From: Silene noctiflora
Taxonomy: Eukaryota; Streptophyta; Magnoliopsida; Caryophyllales; Caryophyllaceae
Length of the DNA stretch: 48,414 bases
NCBI GenBank assembly: GCA_009801015.1
Contig: VHZZ01001799.1
Location: forward strand, 52,064 to 100,477
Reading direction: 5' to 3'
Position 1 is the first letter of the stretch. Every line of letters begins with the position of its first letter. The notes below the pieces were generated by a model. That model searched no databases, had not been told where the DNA came from, and worked only from the letters and a program-made list of their open reading frames with translations. Of this stretch, positions 32,382 to 44,604 are shown piece after piece. The position numbers and the translations under genes were made by a program.

Positions 32382-33277
32382 TTTGAAATTTGAAGTATAT
32401 ATACAACGGTCTCATTTAACATCTTGTATAGAAGATCAATTATGCGTATGTACAAGATCAGATATATAGTACGTTTTTCAACTATTCATAAGTCAGGAGA
32501 CAGCTATTCTCGCAACTCACAAGTTAAACATCGATGACAACTATTCATGCCGGAGGACCGGAGGTACTATGTACGTTTATCAGCTAGTCATGCGAATTCA
32601 TGGCGCGAGGTACTATATACGTACTCTTGCTTACGATTTACATGTAGGCTGCTAGGCCTCGATATGGACACGACACATAATTACATATACCAGCCCGTCT
32701 TGCTTGTGACGGTCACAAGCTTGTGACGTCTCACAAGCCTCTCTCCACTTAATGCCTCACCCACATGCAAGGTTGTCTCACGTCACAACACACACGTCAC
32801 AAACGAGAATTTGTGTACATATACAACGAACAATCATAGATGTACTAGGGCACGTATAGTACGTTTAATTTCATTGTTATAGGTATATTTATACGGTCAT
32901 GCAGGCAAGGTGATATGTAAATAAACTACGCAAGGATTTGAGAAATAGGGAAAAATAACGATATTTGGTAATAATGTATTATGTATGTAATATATGTATG
33001 TGCACTATTTGCGCATGCATATGGTTTGAGCAATTGGACCACGCACCAAAGATGGAGCTTCGTTCATGTGTTAAGACTACTTGTGGTATCAATGGAGGTT
33101 TGCCTCCCTATTCTAGTATATAGTTGCTTCTATAGAGAGGGGAACCTATAGTCTTCCAATTTTGAATTGAATTGGGGGGAGTCAGGGGGAGATTATGGAA
33201 TTTTATTGCGCGAGATCTAAACTAGTTTACATAACTTAAACAATGTCCTTTCACAATATCGCTAATGTACTTGAAAT
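32382..33277. other. Intergenic with one MITE
   Basis: No gene is seen. The MITE at 32697-32815 is listed separately. Confidence 0.4.
32697..32815. repeat. MITE, relative of 3615-3770
   Basis: GACGGTCACAAGCTTGTGACG near the left and CGTCACAAACGAGAATTTGTG at the right, the same two words as in the copy at 3615-3770. Confidence 0.45.
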
Positions 33278-33523
33278 CAATGTTGTCAAGATCGGGATTC
33301 TACTTTGGATCGATGAGGTAGGTAGAATCGGATCGTAGGATCGTAAGATTCTACCAATTAACTAAATATAGTTTTTTATGTGATAAAATATAAAATTGAA
33401 TATCAAAATACATATTTATCCGTAAATTATTAATGATCAATAATTTTTGTGTCATTGACTCATTGTTATGAACATGTTTCTAAAACTTATACAAGATTCA
33501 GATTTTACAATGTCATTATATAA

Positions 33524-33559
<36 letters not shown>

Positions 33560-33739
33560 CTTTTATCATAAAAAAGGATCTTAGGATCGTATTATGATCC
33601 TACCTCTAGAAATTTTCAAACAAATAGGATCGTAAGATTCTACAACCATAATAGAATCGTAAAATCTAGGATCAGTCAAGCGTTTCTAGATCGTAAAGTC
33701 GTAGAATCATAGGATCGAATCGAAATTCTGACAACAATG
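33278..33739. mobile_element. hAT-type MITE built of GGATCGTA words
   Basis: 462 bp. CAATGTTGTCAAGATC on the left; the right end TTCTGACAACAATG is its near complement. Flanks CTTGAAAT (33270-33277) and CGTGAAAT (33740-33747) agree at 7 of 8 bases, a plausible 8-bp hAT duplication. The interior has repeated GGATCGTAAGATTCTAC and complements and a (TA)n tract. Confidence 0.65.
33528..33555. repeat. (TA)n microsatellite inside the MITE
   Basis: About 14 TA units. Confidence 0.9.
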
Positions 33740-34089
33740 CGTGAAATGTCCATGATCAGTCACATTAGGAGAGATTATTTGGATTAGTTTTTGTGATCAG
33801 TTGTTGATGAGGTCTTTTCTCGTATATGTTTCTTATGTCCGGTATGGACGTATGGTATATTTGACATATATGGTTATATAGGACAAATCTTTTACCTTTT
33901 TTAATGTAATCTATTTTTGTCCTATTCTTCCATATAATGTTAGTCTTAAAAAAAATTTGTGATACCATAAAATGTGGGACTAATAAAAATAGTTATAATA
34001 TATGATAAAATACTTAAGTTATTGTTATGAAAACATGTATGGAGTACCAAATAAAAGAGAGATCAGATTTTGAATCACACTCAATATTA

Positions 34090-34565
34090 TGCCCTTGTTT
34101 TTTTGGACTTAAATTTGCCCGAGCTTTTCTTAACCGAATGTATTGAATCTGAAGTTTTCTGAAATGAGCTTGTATGATCTAAACTGAAATTATAGAAGTT
34201 TAACTTCTCTTAACTAAATTTATAGGATATGAACTGAACATATAAAAAATTGGGTATGAATTTCACTAAACTTTTATAAATTGAACTTATAAGATCATAA
34301 CTTATATAAACCAAACTATTTTAAACTTATGATAGAATTATAGAGGGGAGAATATTTCATAAAGATAATTGTGTTGATAATAGTTGTTATTCTAACGATA
34401 ACAATACATATATTTATAGGATCAAGAATCCAAACCTTAATACTCTAAACCCTAGACGATACGCCCTAGTGGGCCTAATCATCTAATATCCTAATAACTT
34501 AATTTATAGGATTTGAGCTAAACTTAAAAGCTAGTGACTTTAAATCCAAAAGAACAATGTCTAAA
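34090..34565. repeat. Tourist-like foldback element
   Basis: Left TGCCCTTGTTTTTTTGGACT. The right end ATCCAAAAGAACAATGTC is its degraded complement. The interior repeats AACTTATA/TATAGGAT words. The left flank is TTA and the right flank TAA, so the duplication is imperfect. Confidence 0.45.
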
Positions 34566-35937
34566 AAGGGTATGAAAAATACATACATAGATACAACAAA
34601 GTGGTATTTTAATAATTTAATGATAGATCGTGTCTCAATTTTATTTTATTTTTTAAAATCCTAAATAGGAATTTAAAAATCTGAAGCTCCTCATAGACAA
34701 AATATCAAATACTTGAGTTAGAACAATTCGACTCGCAAGGTTGCTTACCATAAGCTCCAAAGGATATTGCCAAAGTAACGTACATTTGCGTAACTTTTTT
34801 TGACTGGTCATATTAATTATTACATTATACAAGTATAGTGGACCGCTCTATCCCTCATTGCTCGGCTGAGTCTCATCACGATGACCCTAATGCGTTTATC
34901 GTAGTGCACAAATTCGAATTTATAATGTCTCACAATCAGTTAAAATAATAATAGGTTAAAATAAAAATAATAATAATTAAAAAACAAAGGTGATTGTTAA
35001 ATGTTACACTGTTTTTTCGTCACAACTCATAAGTAAAAATAGCTGATCATAGTGAGACGATCACACAAAATGTATGCAGTCAGATATTAATAGTTGATCA
35101 TAATGAGACGAGATCACACAATCTATGTGTAACTAGATGTTGAATTCATCGATAAATGAAAAAGTCTCGTAAGAGTGGGCTTGAATTAGTCTTTGGGACA
35201 TCATTAAAAAATTTTAGTGTTTTAATTTTAAACCCACTTAATATGATATTTTTTGTCAAAACACTTTGCTTACAAAAACACATAATTAGTAAATAAAATA
35301 GTTCACATTTTCTAAAATCCCAATATAGCATTATAGTATATAAGTCAAATACCAGAAAAAAAATCGAATACATATGTATATGCGAGTACGTATTCACAAC
35401 GTGTAAATCGCTTAAATTAATGAATAAATCACATAATGAAACATTTATATGATTTCGTTCTATAAATTTCAGCGAATACTTTAGTCCAAGTTCGATGATA
35501 ACTTGATGAACAAATACATCTCTTCACAAACAGTTATTAGAAATTATAACTATACCATTTATACGATGAATTTCGCTTAACCTAACCCGAAATTAGGAAA
35601 TCTAAATAAGGCAAAAATACAAACGTGCAAAGTATTATGACCAAATGTGTAGTAGCATATATTTCCTCATTATTGGAATGACAAAAATCTTGCTTACATT
35701 GCGTAATCATAAAATAAATAGCAATAATTTATTTTCAAAATAAATAAAAAAATAAATAGCAATAATACGCACACTGTTACCGTTAATTGCAAATCGAGGC
35801 ATACACATTACACACTTGACATTCCCACTCTTCCACTATGCAAACATGTATAGTACGTGTTTTATTTTTTATTTTTTATTTTTTATTTTTTTAGTGAATA
35901 TAGTGTAACCACTCTCTCTAGGAGTTTTTCTATAATC
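34566..35937. other. Intergenic, no gene seen
   Basis: AT-rich. A short TTTTTA/TTTTAT tandem lies at about 35861-35892. An 83-codon minus-strand frame at 35146-35397 is not recognisable. Confidence 0.4.
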
Positions 35938-36076
35938 GGTTTTTCTAACCTATGCCCTTAGATTTTAGGCGGGTATACATTAATAACTTAAATGTGGTAA
36001 GATTTTTAAAACGTTCCCATAAATCTTATCACATTTAAGTTATTAATGTGTGCCCTTAGGACACACATTAGAAAAG
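35938..36076. repeat. Near-perfect palindromic MITE, 139 bp
   Basis: TTTTCTAACCTATGCCCTTA...CATTAATAACTTAAATGTGG then TAAGATTT is matched by AAATCTTATCACATTTAAG...GCCCTTAGG...CACATTAGAAAA. The loop is only about 10 bases. It shares its terminal word with 12499-13054 and 29066-29230. Confidence 0.7.
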
Positions 36077-36389
36077 TCAATCTATAATTTATAAGTTAGA
36101 CAAGAATTTCAAAAAATTATTAAAACTAAAATCCCTCCGGTCTCGGCTAAGTAATGAATGTGGAAAATCAAATTACATATTAGAATCATCATTCTTAATA
36201 TAAAAAAAGTAAACAAAATGAATGACAACGGGAAACAATTAACATAAAATAGAAAACAAATAATCGGAAAAGAGAGTATAATTCTAATTAACTAATTCAA
36301 CCATTAATCTTTAGCCAAATCTTATCCTTGCCATATAATTTTACTTTAGTTTAAGAAATAATGAGTGAAAATATATACGGAGTAATTTA

Positions 36390-36585
36390 CTCCATTCGTT
36401 TAGTCATTTGTTTACCTATTTTATTTTAGGCGTTTCAGTAAATTATTTATCTTTCTATTTGAATTTCTTTGATGAGCAATTTGATTTCCACACCTAATTC
36501 GGTTCACGTCCATCTAATAATTCGCTCATAGCTCTTTCCTTGGTTCTGTGTCAAAACCAAAGATAAACAAATAATCGAAACGAAG
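36390..36585. repeat. Stowaway-like MITE
   Basis: CTCCATTCGTTTAGTCATTT then GTTTACC on the left; GATAAACAAATAATCGAAAC on the right is its complement. Confidence 0.5.
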
Positions 36586-36699
36586 TAAGTAGAAAACAAA
36601 TTTATAATCATCTGAAATCGTAAATAATACATATTTTTTTCTAAAACGATTTATAAAATGAAACAGTATGATTAATTTCCATTTAAAAAAATATTAAAT

Positions 36700-37029
36700 G
36701 AACATGTCCTCCCTCACTATACTACACTTTATACATAGTACCCTAGTGAGACATTTCTTCTACAAAACCCCCTTCCCTTCTTCTCTTCCTCAGCAGTCTT
36801 TCCTACCAAAAACATTGAAAATTTTGTGTCTTTTCTCATCTTGTAATATACCCATTTTTTCATTTTTTTTGTCTCTCTTTTTGTTTATCAAGTTTCAATC
36901 TTTCATCCATTTACATACATAGCTTAAAAATCCCACAAAAGTGGTCAAAATTGTTCTTTAATTTGTCAATTTATGCAAAGTTTGAATCTTTGATTGTAAA
37001 AAATTTGAGTGTAAGATTAAAAAAAAAAA
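36700..37029 (+). promoter_or_regulatory. Promoter-proximal region and leader of the cyclin gene
   Basis: Pyrimidine-rich tracts (CTTCCCTTCTTCTCTTCC, TTTTTTGTCTCTC) precede an A-rich stretch that runs directly into ATG 37030. No unambiguous TATA box is seen; CACTTTATACATAG at about 36725 is a candidate. Confidence 0.35.
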
Positions 37030-39529
37030 ATGGCACCAAGTTTTGATTATGCAATGTCAACTCTTTTTTGTTCAGAAGATAATACAAGTATTTTTGATGA
37101 TGTTGATGATAATTATGGGAGTTGTAATAGTGTTATAGATGATGAATTTGATGATAATAATCAAAACTTTGTTGAATTTTTGCAAAGTGGTGAGTGTTTA
37201 TCTTCAATGTTTGACAAAGAAATCCAACATTTTGTTGGTTTTGATTATTTGAAGAGATTAAGAAATGGGGATTTGGATTTGATTGCTAGAAATGAGGCTG
37301 TTAATTGGATTGAAAAGGTGATGTCTTTTCTTATCTAATTATTGGATTGTTTCGCATTTCGTATACAAATTATTGTTTAAGACGGATATGACCGTGTTAT
37401 GGTCATTGTGAACATTTTGATTCTATTATTGAAAATCAGTCTCTTGTACAGTAAATGCTTAGTTGGTTAGATAGTCAGTCATTCAGTGACGGATCTAGGA
37501 TTTGACTTGTAGTCGGGGGCGAACTAGTAATGCAACAGTAATCGATAAAAAAAACCCGAATAGATATTGCAAATTTATTATTGTTCCATAGGGACATTGC
37601 CCTGCTAGCCTCCCTAGTTCCGCCACTGTAATCACATTCATGTATGGAGTATTAGTAGGATGGTCCTATCCATTTGTTATCATAGCATTCAAATGTTTGT
37701 CACATTTCCTGTCAATTTGAGCCTCATTATAAGCAAGAAATAAATCAATGATGAATGATGAATCACATTTTTATGTCATTGATTTGCGATTGGTGGGGTT
37801 TATGTTTTTAGTATGATTAAGACTGATAAAGACGGGTTTTTCGTGTTGGCAGGTTCAATCACATTACAATTTTGGACCTCTGTGTTTCTATCTATCTGTA
37901 AACTACTTGGATCGTTTCTTATCCACGTATGAACTACCTGTAAGCATCTAATTTAGCTGTTTTGTATGATCAAGTTATAAACTTTGGTGTATAATCAAAT
38001 GTATTGAGAGAATTTGTAACTGATGCATTGTTGCATTCATGTGTTTGATGTTGCAGAAGGGTAAAGCTTGGATGATGCAACTGCTTGCCGTTGCCTGTTT
38101 ATCTATTGCAGCGAAAATGGATGAAAATGATGTTCCTTTCTCCCTTGATTTACAAGTGAGTAATGTATATGCTCAACTTTCGGCTTCCACTAAAATCGTT
38201 AGTGTAAGACCGTTGTACAGAGCGCTCCATAATGTGTTTTGCACCTCATTTAGTTATAGTAATTAGAGTACAATGTCGTACCATACAGCGATCTTATACC
38301 AGACGAACTCAAATTTAAGTTCAACTAAGAATGTCTACATTTGCATCCGATAGATGATATGATTGATAAACTAAGCGTGTAATTCTGTACTAATGATGTG
38401 CCAACAACATTTTGTTAGGTGTGTGAATCAAAGTTTATATTCGAGGCGAAAACTATCCAAAGAATGGAACTTTTAGTGATGAGCACCTTGAATTGGAGAA
38501 TGCAATCAGTAACACCATTTTCCTTCATAGATTACTTCCTGTATAAACTAAATTGTGATCAAGTGCCAACACCAAGCTTAATCTCCCAAGCCATACAACT
38601 CATCCTATCCACGATTAAAGGTACGGAATTTATTACTCCGTATCATACATCATGCTAGTAAGTCTTGTATAAGACAGTCTCATATAAGTTTCATGACTGC
38701 ATTTACATAAGAACTGACTATATTTATCACCCACCAACAAAGTCGTTGTTTTGAAATAATTCAGACTCGAATGACATTGATCGTTAATTCACATGTATGT
38801 TAGTCCATATGAACAAAGTCGTTGTTTTGAACGAAGTTGTCGTTTTATGACTGCACGTACATATGAATTAACGATCAATGTCCTTCGAGTCTGAATTATT
38901 TCAAAATGACGACTTTATTCTAAAATCGTTCATAAATCTTTGAAATCTTGGAGGGTAATAAGTGTAAAGTGTGCAAAAATGTTGAGAGTATTGATTGGTT
39001 GAGTGAATTGAATGCAGGAATTGACTTGTTAGAATACAAGGCATCAGAAATTGCAGCAGCAGTGGCAATTGCTGTAAGTGAAGAAACCCAAACAGTACAA
39101 AGTCCTGACAATCCATTTTCTTCCCTTTTCCCTGAACAACTAGAAAAGGTAAAAAAAGTGATTATATAAACTCATGATGATCATCTTTAATGGTGGATGA
39201 TTAAAGCTTTTACTGTTTGATCATCTTTTTTGTAGGAAAGAGTGATGAAATGTGTGGAAATGATGCATGGTATGAGACTGAACAATGTATGTAATGGTTC
39301 AAGTGGTATAACATCGACATCAACATCATCATATATGCCTCAAAGTCCAATTGGGGTGCTTGATGTTACATGCATGAGCTACAAAAGTGATGATACTTCA
39401 ACAATTCATCCATCTGAGTCTTGTGCAAATTTTACATACAAAATTCCAAATTCCGCTTCCAAGCGAAGGAAGCTAAACAACGACAGTGACAATGACGACA
39501 ACAACAATTGCTTTAAATTAGAAAGATAG
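37030..39529 (+). CDS. D-type cyclin, CYCD2/CYCD4-like, six exons
   Basis: D-type cyclins bind CDKA and, through LxCxE, retinoblastoma-related protein, to drive G1/S entry. Exons: 37030-37317, 37853-37939, 38057-38155, 38419-38620, 39018-39148, 39236-39529; all GT-AG, 1101 bases, 366 residues. LFCSE at residues 12-16 is the LxCxE motif. After an acidic stretch (22-44) come [12 protein letters not shown] (73-84) and the cyclin box: [60 protein letters not shown] and [20 protein letters not shown]. Exon 5 continues the second fold ([20 protein letters not shown]). The tail has [17 protein letters not shown], typical of the CYCD2/CYCD4 group, a Ser/Thr/Asp-rich PEST-like stretch and basic SKRRKLNN. 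Intron 1 carries a MITE and intron 4 a long hairpin. Subgroup assignment is from motif recall. Confidence 0.93.
37484..37628. repeat. hAT-like MITE in cyclin intron 1
   Basis: CAGTGACGGATCTAGGATTT on the left; CCTAGTTCCGCCACTG on the right is its complement. Same family as 14222-14382. The 8-bp flanks (CAGTCATT and TAATCACA) agree only partly, so this copy is older. Confidence 0.65.
38737..38917. repeat. Long inverted repeat (hairpin) in cyclin intron 4
   Basis: Two arms of about 61 bases (38737-38797 and 38857-38917) are complementary with a handful of mismatches: the left holds TTGAAATAATTCAGACTCGA and TTGATCGTTAATTCA, the right their complements in reverse order. The 59-base loop repeats part of the left arm (AACAAAGTCGTTGTTTTGA). 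Confidence 0.8.
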
Positions 39530-40820
39530 GGCATTTTTGAAAATTTAAAAAATGTGTGTTTTTTTTTGGGTGTGTTTATCATCATCACATATATTTTTAG
39601 TACAAAAAACAGAAAAAAAAAATATGTTAAATTTAAGTAGAGTGCAATAATATTGGCTCCATTTAGTCAGTGATGAGGAGCTTTTTTTTTATTTTTAATA
39701 GAGAGTTGTTTTGAATTTTGAGATTAAAAGAATTGTGTACTTTGTAAATTGAAGTTCTTAGTTAATCAACTTGTAAAGGTTTTGGGTGTGATGGTTATGA
39801 ATAAGAACAAGTTAGGAACTCATGTATAATAATATTTGTTTGAAGCTTAAAACGGGTCAAGTATGATACGAAGTAGATGAATAAAACGATGATGTGTAGG
39901 AACTAACAAAAGGTTTATCCTATATATGCAAGTAGAAGTATATTTGATGCGGTTTCATCTGAAGACGGACCCGTAATTTACTTAATGACTTTCCTTGAAC
40001 CAAAGGTAGAGCCTAGAGGTTATATAACCTTTTGAGTGATCCATGAGACATGGATCAATAGACAGATACAGCATCTAAAGGAGTATTAAAACTAGAAAAG
40101 GAATTTAATAGAGTATTAAAAATAGTAATGTTGTTGTCAAAAAATATGTTTTCTTCTTGTCTTGTTCTTGCAAGTATTGTAGTGCTATTTCATTTTTCTA
40201 TATAACTAGGGAAAGCAATTGAACCCATTTAGTACAATCTCGAGCTTAGCCGAGGGAGCTTGAACATGAGATTAGTATTGTCGAATTCAAATTTTTATTC
40301 TATTTGAAAACACTCTCATAAGTCATAACAACATTATTTCAATGTATGTCTGAATGGCTCCGGCAAATTACGAGATAGAGGTCGGCCCTAATGATATGAG
40401 TGGGGACATAGCTCTTGAAGCTCCTTTGTGTTGTTTAAATAAAATAGTGTCTGAGAGACAGAGGTATGGTTGACTGTATGTCTGGTTAAGACCAGTTTTG
40501 GGTTAGGGTGCATTTCAGCCTTTGATTGGCAATTAGTTATAGCTGGAGCTTTGGGAATGCAGTTTATATAATGCCATCCACTACACTACCTTTATTATTC
40601 AGGGCTACTTCATACATGTGTCCTTCGCCCTTTCACTATTATACTAACCACTTCAGTTGACCCGTTTTTGTGGATGCTTTGTCCGGGTTTTCAGTTTCAC
40701 CATATGGGCATATGGCAACCAATTTGGCATTTTGACTAGTACACCACACATTGAAATGACACAAACTTGTACTTGTGAGTTGTGACAGTCACAAAATTAT
40801 AATGTCAACAACATGTATAG
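39530..40820. other. Cyclin 3' UTR, then intergenic
   Basis: The first 250 or so bases after the TAG should be 3' UTR. Beyond that there is no recognisable gene. Confidence 0.4.
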
Positions 40821-40973
40821 CAGGGTTCAAAATCTCGGCCGAGTTGTATCGGAATTTCACTTTACCGATACGAGATATCGCCTGAGAAATCACCGAGATT
40901 CACCGCGATCCGTCCGTGATGACCGATTATACCGATACCGCGACTACGACCGATACCGAGATTTAAAACCATG
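40821..40973. mobile_element. hAT-type MITE, 153 bp, perfect 8-bp duplication
   Basis: CAGGGTTCAAAATCTCGG on the left; CCGAGATTTAAAACCATG on the right. Perfect duplications ATGTATAG at 40813-40820 and 40974-40981. The interior repeats CCGATACCG/CGGTATCGG-type words. Confidence 0.8.
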
Positions 40974-41171
40974 ATGTATAGTGACTTGACTCGAGGAAAT
41001 CTGGATGAGATAGAATAGAATAGCCCGGGGCACGAGCGGTCTAGTGTCTGAGCCGCTTCGACTGATTCAAGATAAACAAAAGTGGATTCAAGGATTTATT
41101 TTGAGGATAACAATTGATTTACATAATGTTAAAAGGAAATGACGTGAGACATTACAAAGAAAACTTCTTTA

Positions 41172-42345
41172 AATGAAATTTATTGGTCGATATTGCATGA
41201 TTAAAATTTTATACTCGTAACTAGTAAAGTTAAATATCAATACATAGAATATTTAGGTTTTTTTTTTTTTTTTTTTTTTTTTAGATTTGGAAAGAAAACT
41301 AGCGTGAATTCCTTACATTTTCACAAGAGTGGTAGAGATAGTATATAGTTATATTATATACTCCCTAATATCTTCTTGGTGCAAATAGGGTATTCAAAAT
41401 TTCAAGCTTGATTAACCGACCTATGGTGCACAATATTTATTGCTGTTTGCATTTCTTAAAGCATGTTCCGTATATTTTTCTTCTTTTCTTAATTTTTGTG
41501 GCAAAAGTAATAAGTCGTGAATCGCGAAGAAAAAACAAGGTGAGTAAATGGTGGTACCAAACGGAGTCATTGACCTTAGTAAATGAAATGATAATTGCAT
41601 CCATTTAATTCCATATATATACGGGCATCGACATTGTACTAATTCGTGCATCTGCAAACAAACCAATTTTAAGATGTGTCTACTTAAGCGCGTACAATTA
41701 AGATGACAAAATTATGGTGTGGGGATCAACTACTTAGTACTCCAATCGGTTCCGTCAATTATTGTCTTTTGATTTTGGTAAAAAACCAAAAATTAAAGGA
41801 GGAGACCAATTATTAAATGACAAGTGGACAAAATTGAGTGTGAATGATCAAATTATTCAAGTTTATTATTAAAATAGAAAGGACAACAATTTATTGAGAT
41901 ACTCCAAAATAGAATTGGACCACAAATGACAGGAACAAGTACTTGTTATTCAATCAAAAGTATCACCAATTTATCATTAATTCTGTACGGTGATTACTGA
42001 TTAGTTGTTGTACTTAACACCAGCTTGAATGTATCTACAACTTCCACTTTTAAATTTTTTTTTTCTTTTTTTTTTTCTAAACAATGCTCAACACAAACGT
42101 TATTAAAATAGGATCCGATTGAGGTCAATTGTCAAGAAATGGATCTTCGTAGGATCGAGTTTAGTGAACTTGTGTAAAGGGCACTGCAAAGTATCAATAC
42201 CTTAATTATCTTTCATTTTCGTTATTTAGGTGTCTCAATCATACCACAAAAAATTTATAACCCGACTGCACAGTATTAATGGAATATAAAGCAAGCACTT
42301 ATATACTAGTAAAAATCAGAATGGCTAAAGAATGAAAAACTATTG
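41172..42345 (+). repeat. Segmental duplication, copy 1
   Basis: Homologous to 44618-46510, offset 3446 at the left. The first 507 bases (41172-41678) are identical to copy 2, including a 25-base T run. From 41679 the copies differ at roughly one base in five and are broken up by insertions in copy 2. Homology is last visible around GGCTAAAGAAT near 42330. No gene is recognised; a 66-codon frame is shared only because the DNA is. Confidence 0.8.
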
Positions 42346-42375
42346 CCTTAATGTGTTAAGCATATAAGGGCACTC

Positions 42376-42406
<31 letters not shown>

Positions 42407-42714
42407 GTTAGGCTGCCTTAAGACGGTTAAAATATAATCTTAGAGCATTTCAGAAAAATCTTTTACATTTTTCGATGTATTCTGTTTTTGTTTTATTCAT
42501 ACTATTTGACTTATCGCATAGTAAATTGCATCTAATGATATCGATACATACCTAAGCATGGTATAGTGGTTGGCCTGGATTAGTTGGCCCAAACATGGTC
42601 TTTGCCTAAAATTGCAATCTGAAGTTGACTCTGTTTCAATGTGTAACCCAATCTAAAAGAATATTTGAAAATAATCCACATTCACATCCACTTAAATATA
42701 GACTTGGTAAATGA

Positions 42715-42935
42715 GTCATCCGGATCGGGTTCGAGTTAATAATTATTGGATTATTTCGGGTCGGATCAATCTGCGTCAGACCATTTCAGGTCGAGTCCTT
42801 CAGGTCAACATTTACCTTAAAATAAGTCATCTCGGGTCATTTTGGGCCACTTTCGAGTTGACTATATCCGGTTAAGTTCGGTCACATTTTTCGAGTCTCG
42901 GGTCAGCCTTATCAGATCGAGTCAGTTTACTAAAA
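42715..42935. repeat. Degenerate GGGTC-word repeat
   Basis: TCGGGTC, TCAGGTCGAGTC, CTCGGGTCATTTTGGG and similar words are scattered over about 220 bases, resembling the interior of the hAT-type MITE at 11144. No ends were found. Confidence 0.4.
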
Positions 42936-44136
42936 GCAGAATCAATCTTCAATATCTACGCGTAGCTGCAAATTAATTAGTTGAAGAATCTATTTTCAAA
43001 CAATGCTATGAAGACAACAAATCAGGGAAGGTGGACAATAACGTTACAAAATAAATAAAAGTAATTAATAAAATCCAACAATTCTCATTGAAGTGGAGTA
43101 TTTTTCATCACAAGCTAAAGACGATTAAATGTCGTTATTTTAACGATAAATTGTGATCATTTTAATGACAAAATTATTATAGCTTAAAACACTATTCTGA
43201 TAACATTTTTATCTAAAAATGATTATATTTTACCTTGCCTACAACTTATGACAAATATTACCCGTCTTCATTAAGACTTTTGAATAAAATCAAATTAAAT
43301 CAAGCAATCATTCTTTCAAGTTTCATCACAGTTTTGTACTTGGAGGGCAAGTGAAGGTATTCATTTCGTACCCACTTCCACTATTCATTTACATTTTGTG
43401 AGATTGACCTTATCCGTCTTTTAAACGGAAAGTATCCGTCTAGAAGGAGAACTTGTGTAATTAAAGTTAGTTGGGTAACGTAGAAGCTAAAATCACATGA
43501 TTTGAAGCAGGACAAACAGATACTCCGTAGCATGCAAAATGCAACGATTGTTTTTGTGCAGCTATATGTCTTGGATCACGTGCCTCTTCCGACCAATCTT
43601 ACTTAATCAACTTTTATTATAATTATAATTGGAAATAAATACGTTGAGGATCGGAAAACAATTTAAGGAACAAAACAAAACTGTGATCTATATTCTTTGC
43701 CTTCTCTGTTTATATAATACGGAGTTATATAGTACGGTTGTTAGAGAAGATATTCCAAGTGAATGATCTCGAGTGGTGGATTTAGGGGGTTAGCTTGGGC
43801 GCTCGCTTCTATCGGAAACAATTACCTGTTCATCTCTGTTGATTCCATGTAGAAAGATATTAGGTTAAAGCTTAATGATCTATATTCTTTGCCTTCTCTG
43901 TATATTAAATAAAGGAAGAGTATATAAGGCTAAGGATACAAGTTAACCAAGGTATTCTAGCTAAGATAAAAGAGGTTACATATAATACAAGATATGGTAA
44001 CAACGTATAATTGGTTATACAACAGAGATATGCATATGATTACGTAATCTCAACAGCTCCGACTTAATCGGATAAGAAAAACTTTGAAAAAGATCTTAAA
44101 AAATCTACATTATAGGAGTAATAACCATAGATAAAG
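42936..44136. other. Intergenic, no gene seen
   Basis: AT-rich. GTGGTGGATTTAGGGGGTTA near 43775 may be a truncated relative of the GTGGCGGAG MITEs. ATCTATATTCTTTGCCTTCT occurs twice (about 43686 and 43880), a local duplication. Confidence 0.4.
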
Positions 44137-44240
44137 AGAAAAACAAAGTTGGGTGACGACGTGACGTGAGTGGTAAGAGTTATCTCTTAAAAAAATAGTC
44201 AGATTCGATTTCGAATTCCTGCGAAAAAATAAAATAAAAT
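44137..44240 (+). mobile_element. Possible tRNA-derived SINE remnant
   Basis: GACGTGAGTGGTAAGAG resembles a D-arm/box A and GATTCGATTTCGAATTCC a box B/T-arm, followed by an A-rich tail (AAAAAATAAAATAAAAT). No duplication was identified. Confidence 0.4.
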
Positions 44241-44533
44241 CGAAAAAGCACTATTCATAAGGTTGCCTTCAATATCAAAAGAAGATTGCTCGCTCAGTCG
44301 CTCTATTTGTAGCGGATACTCAAGTACTCAGCCCAGCCCAAACATGTCTATATTTGATCCATTGGCCACGCCTGAATAAAGAGATGTGGAGTTTAGAGTT
44401 TAAGCCCAAAATTTGTTAATGGGCTCCACTATAATGACCAAACTACCCTTATATGTCGTTTTAAGGACCTAAACTATAATTATGTAGCTACAAAGAACTC
44501 ATCACATGTTTTAGACCAAAATACTCTTTTATC

Positions 44534-44538
<5 letters not shown>

Positions 44539-44600
<62 letters not shown>
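44539..44600. repeat. (TA)n microsatellite, about 31 units
   Basis: Uninterrupted TA repeat just left of copy 2 of the segmental duplication. It may mark the duplication breakpoint. Confidence 0.95.

Positions 44601-44604
<4 letters not shown>

Noticed and set aside
41408..41608. 66-codon frame present identically in both duplication copies
   Set aside because: Identity is explained by the 507-bp identical DNA; the nominal start is not ATG, there is no domain or splice context, and so no evidence of selection on protein.
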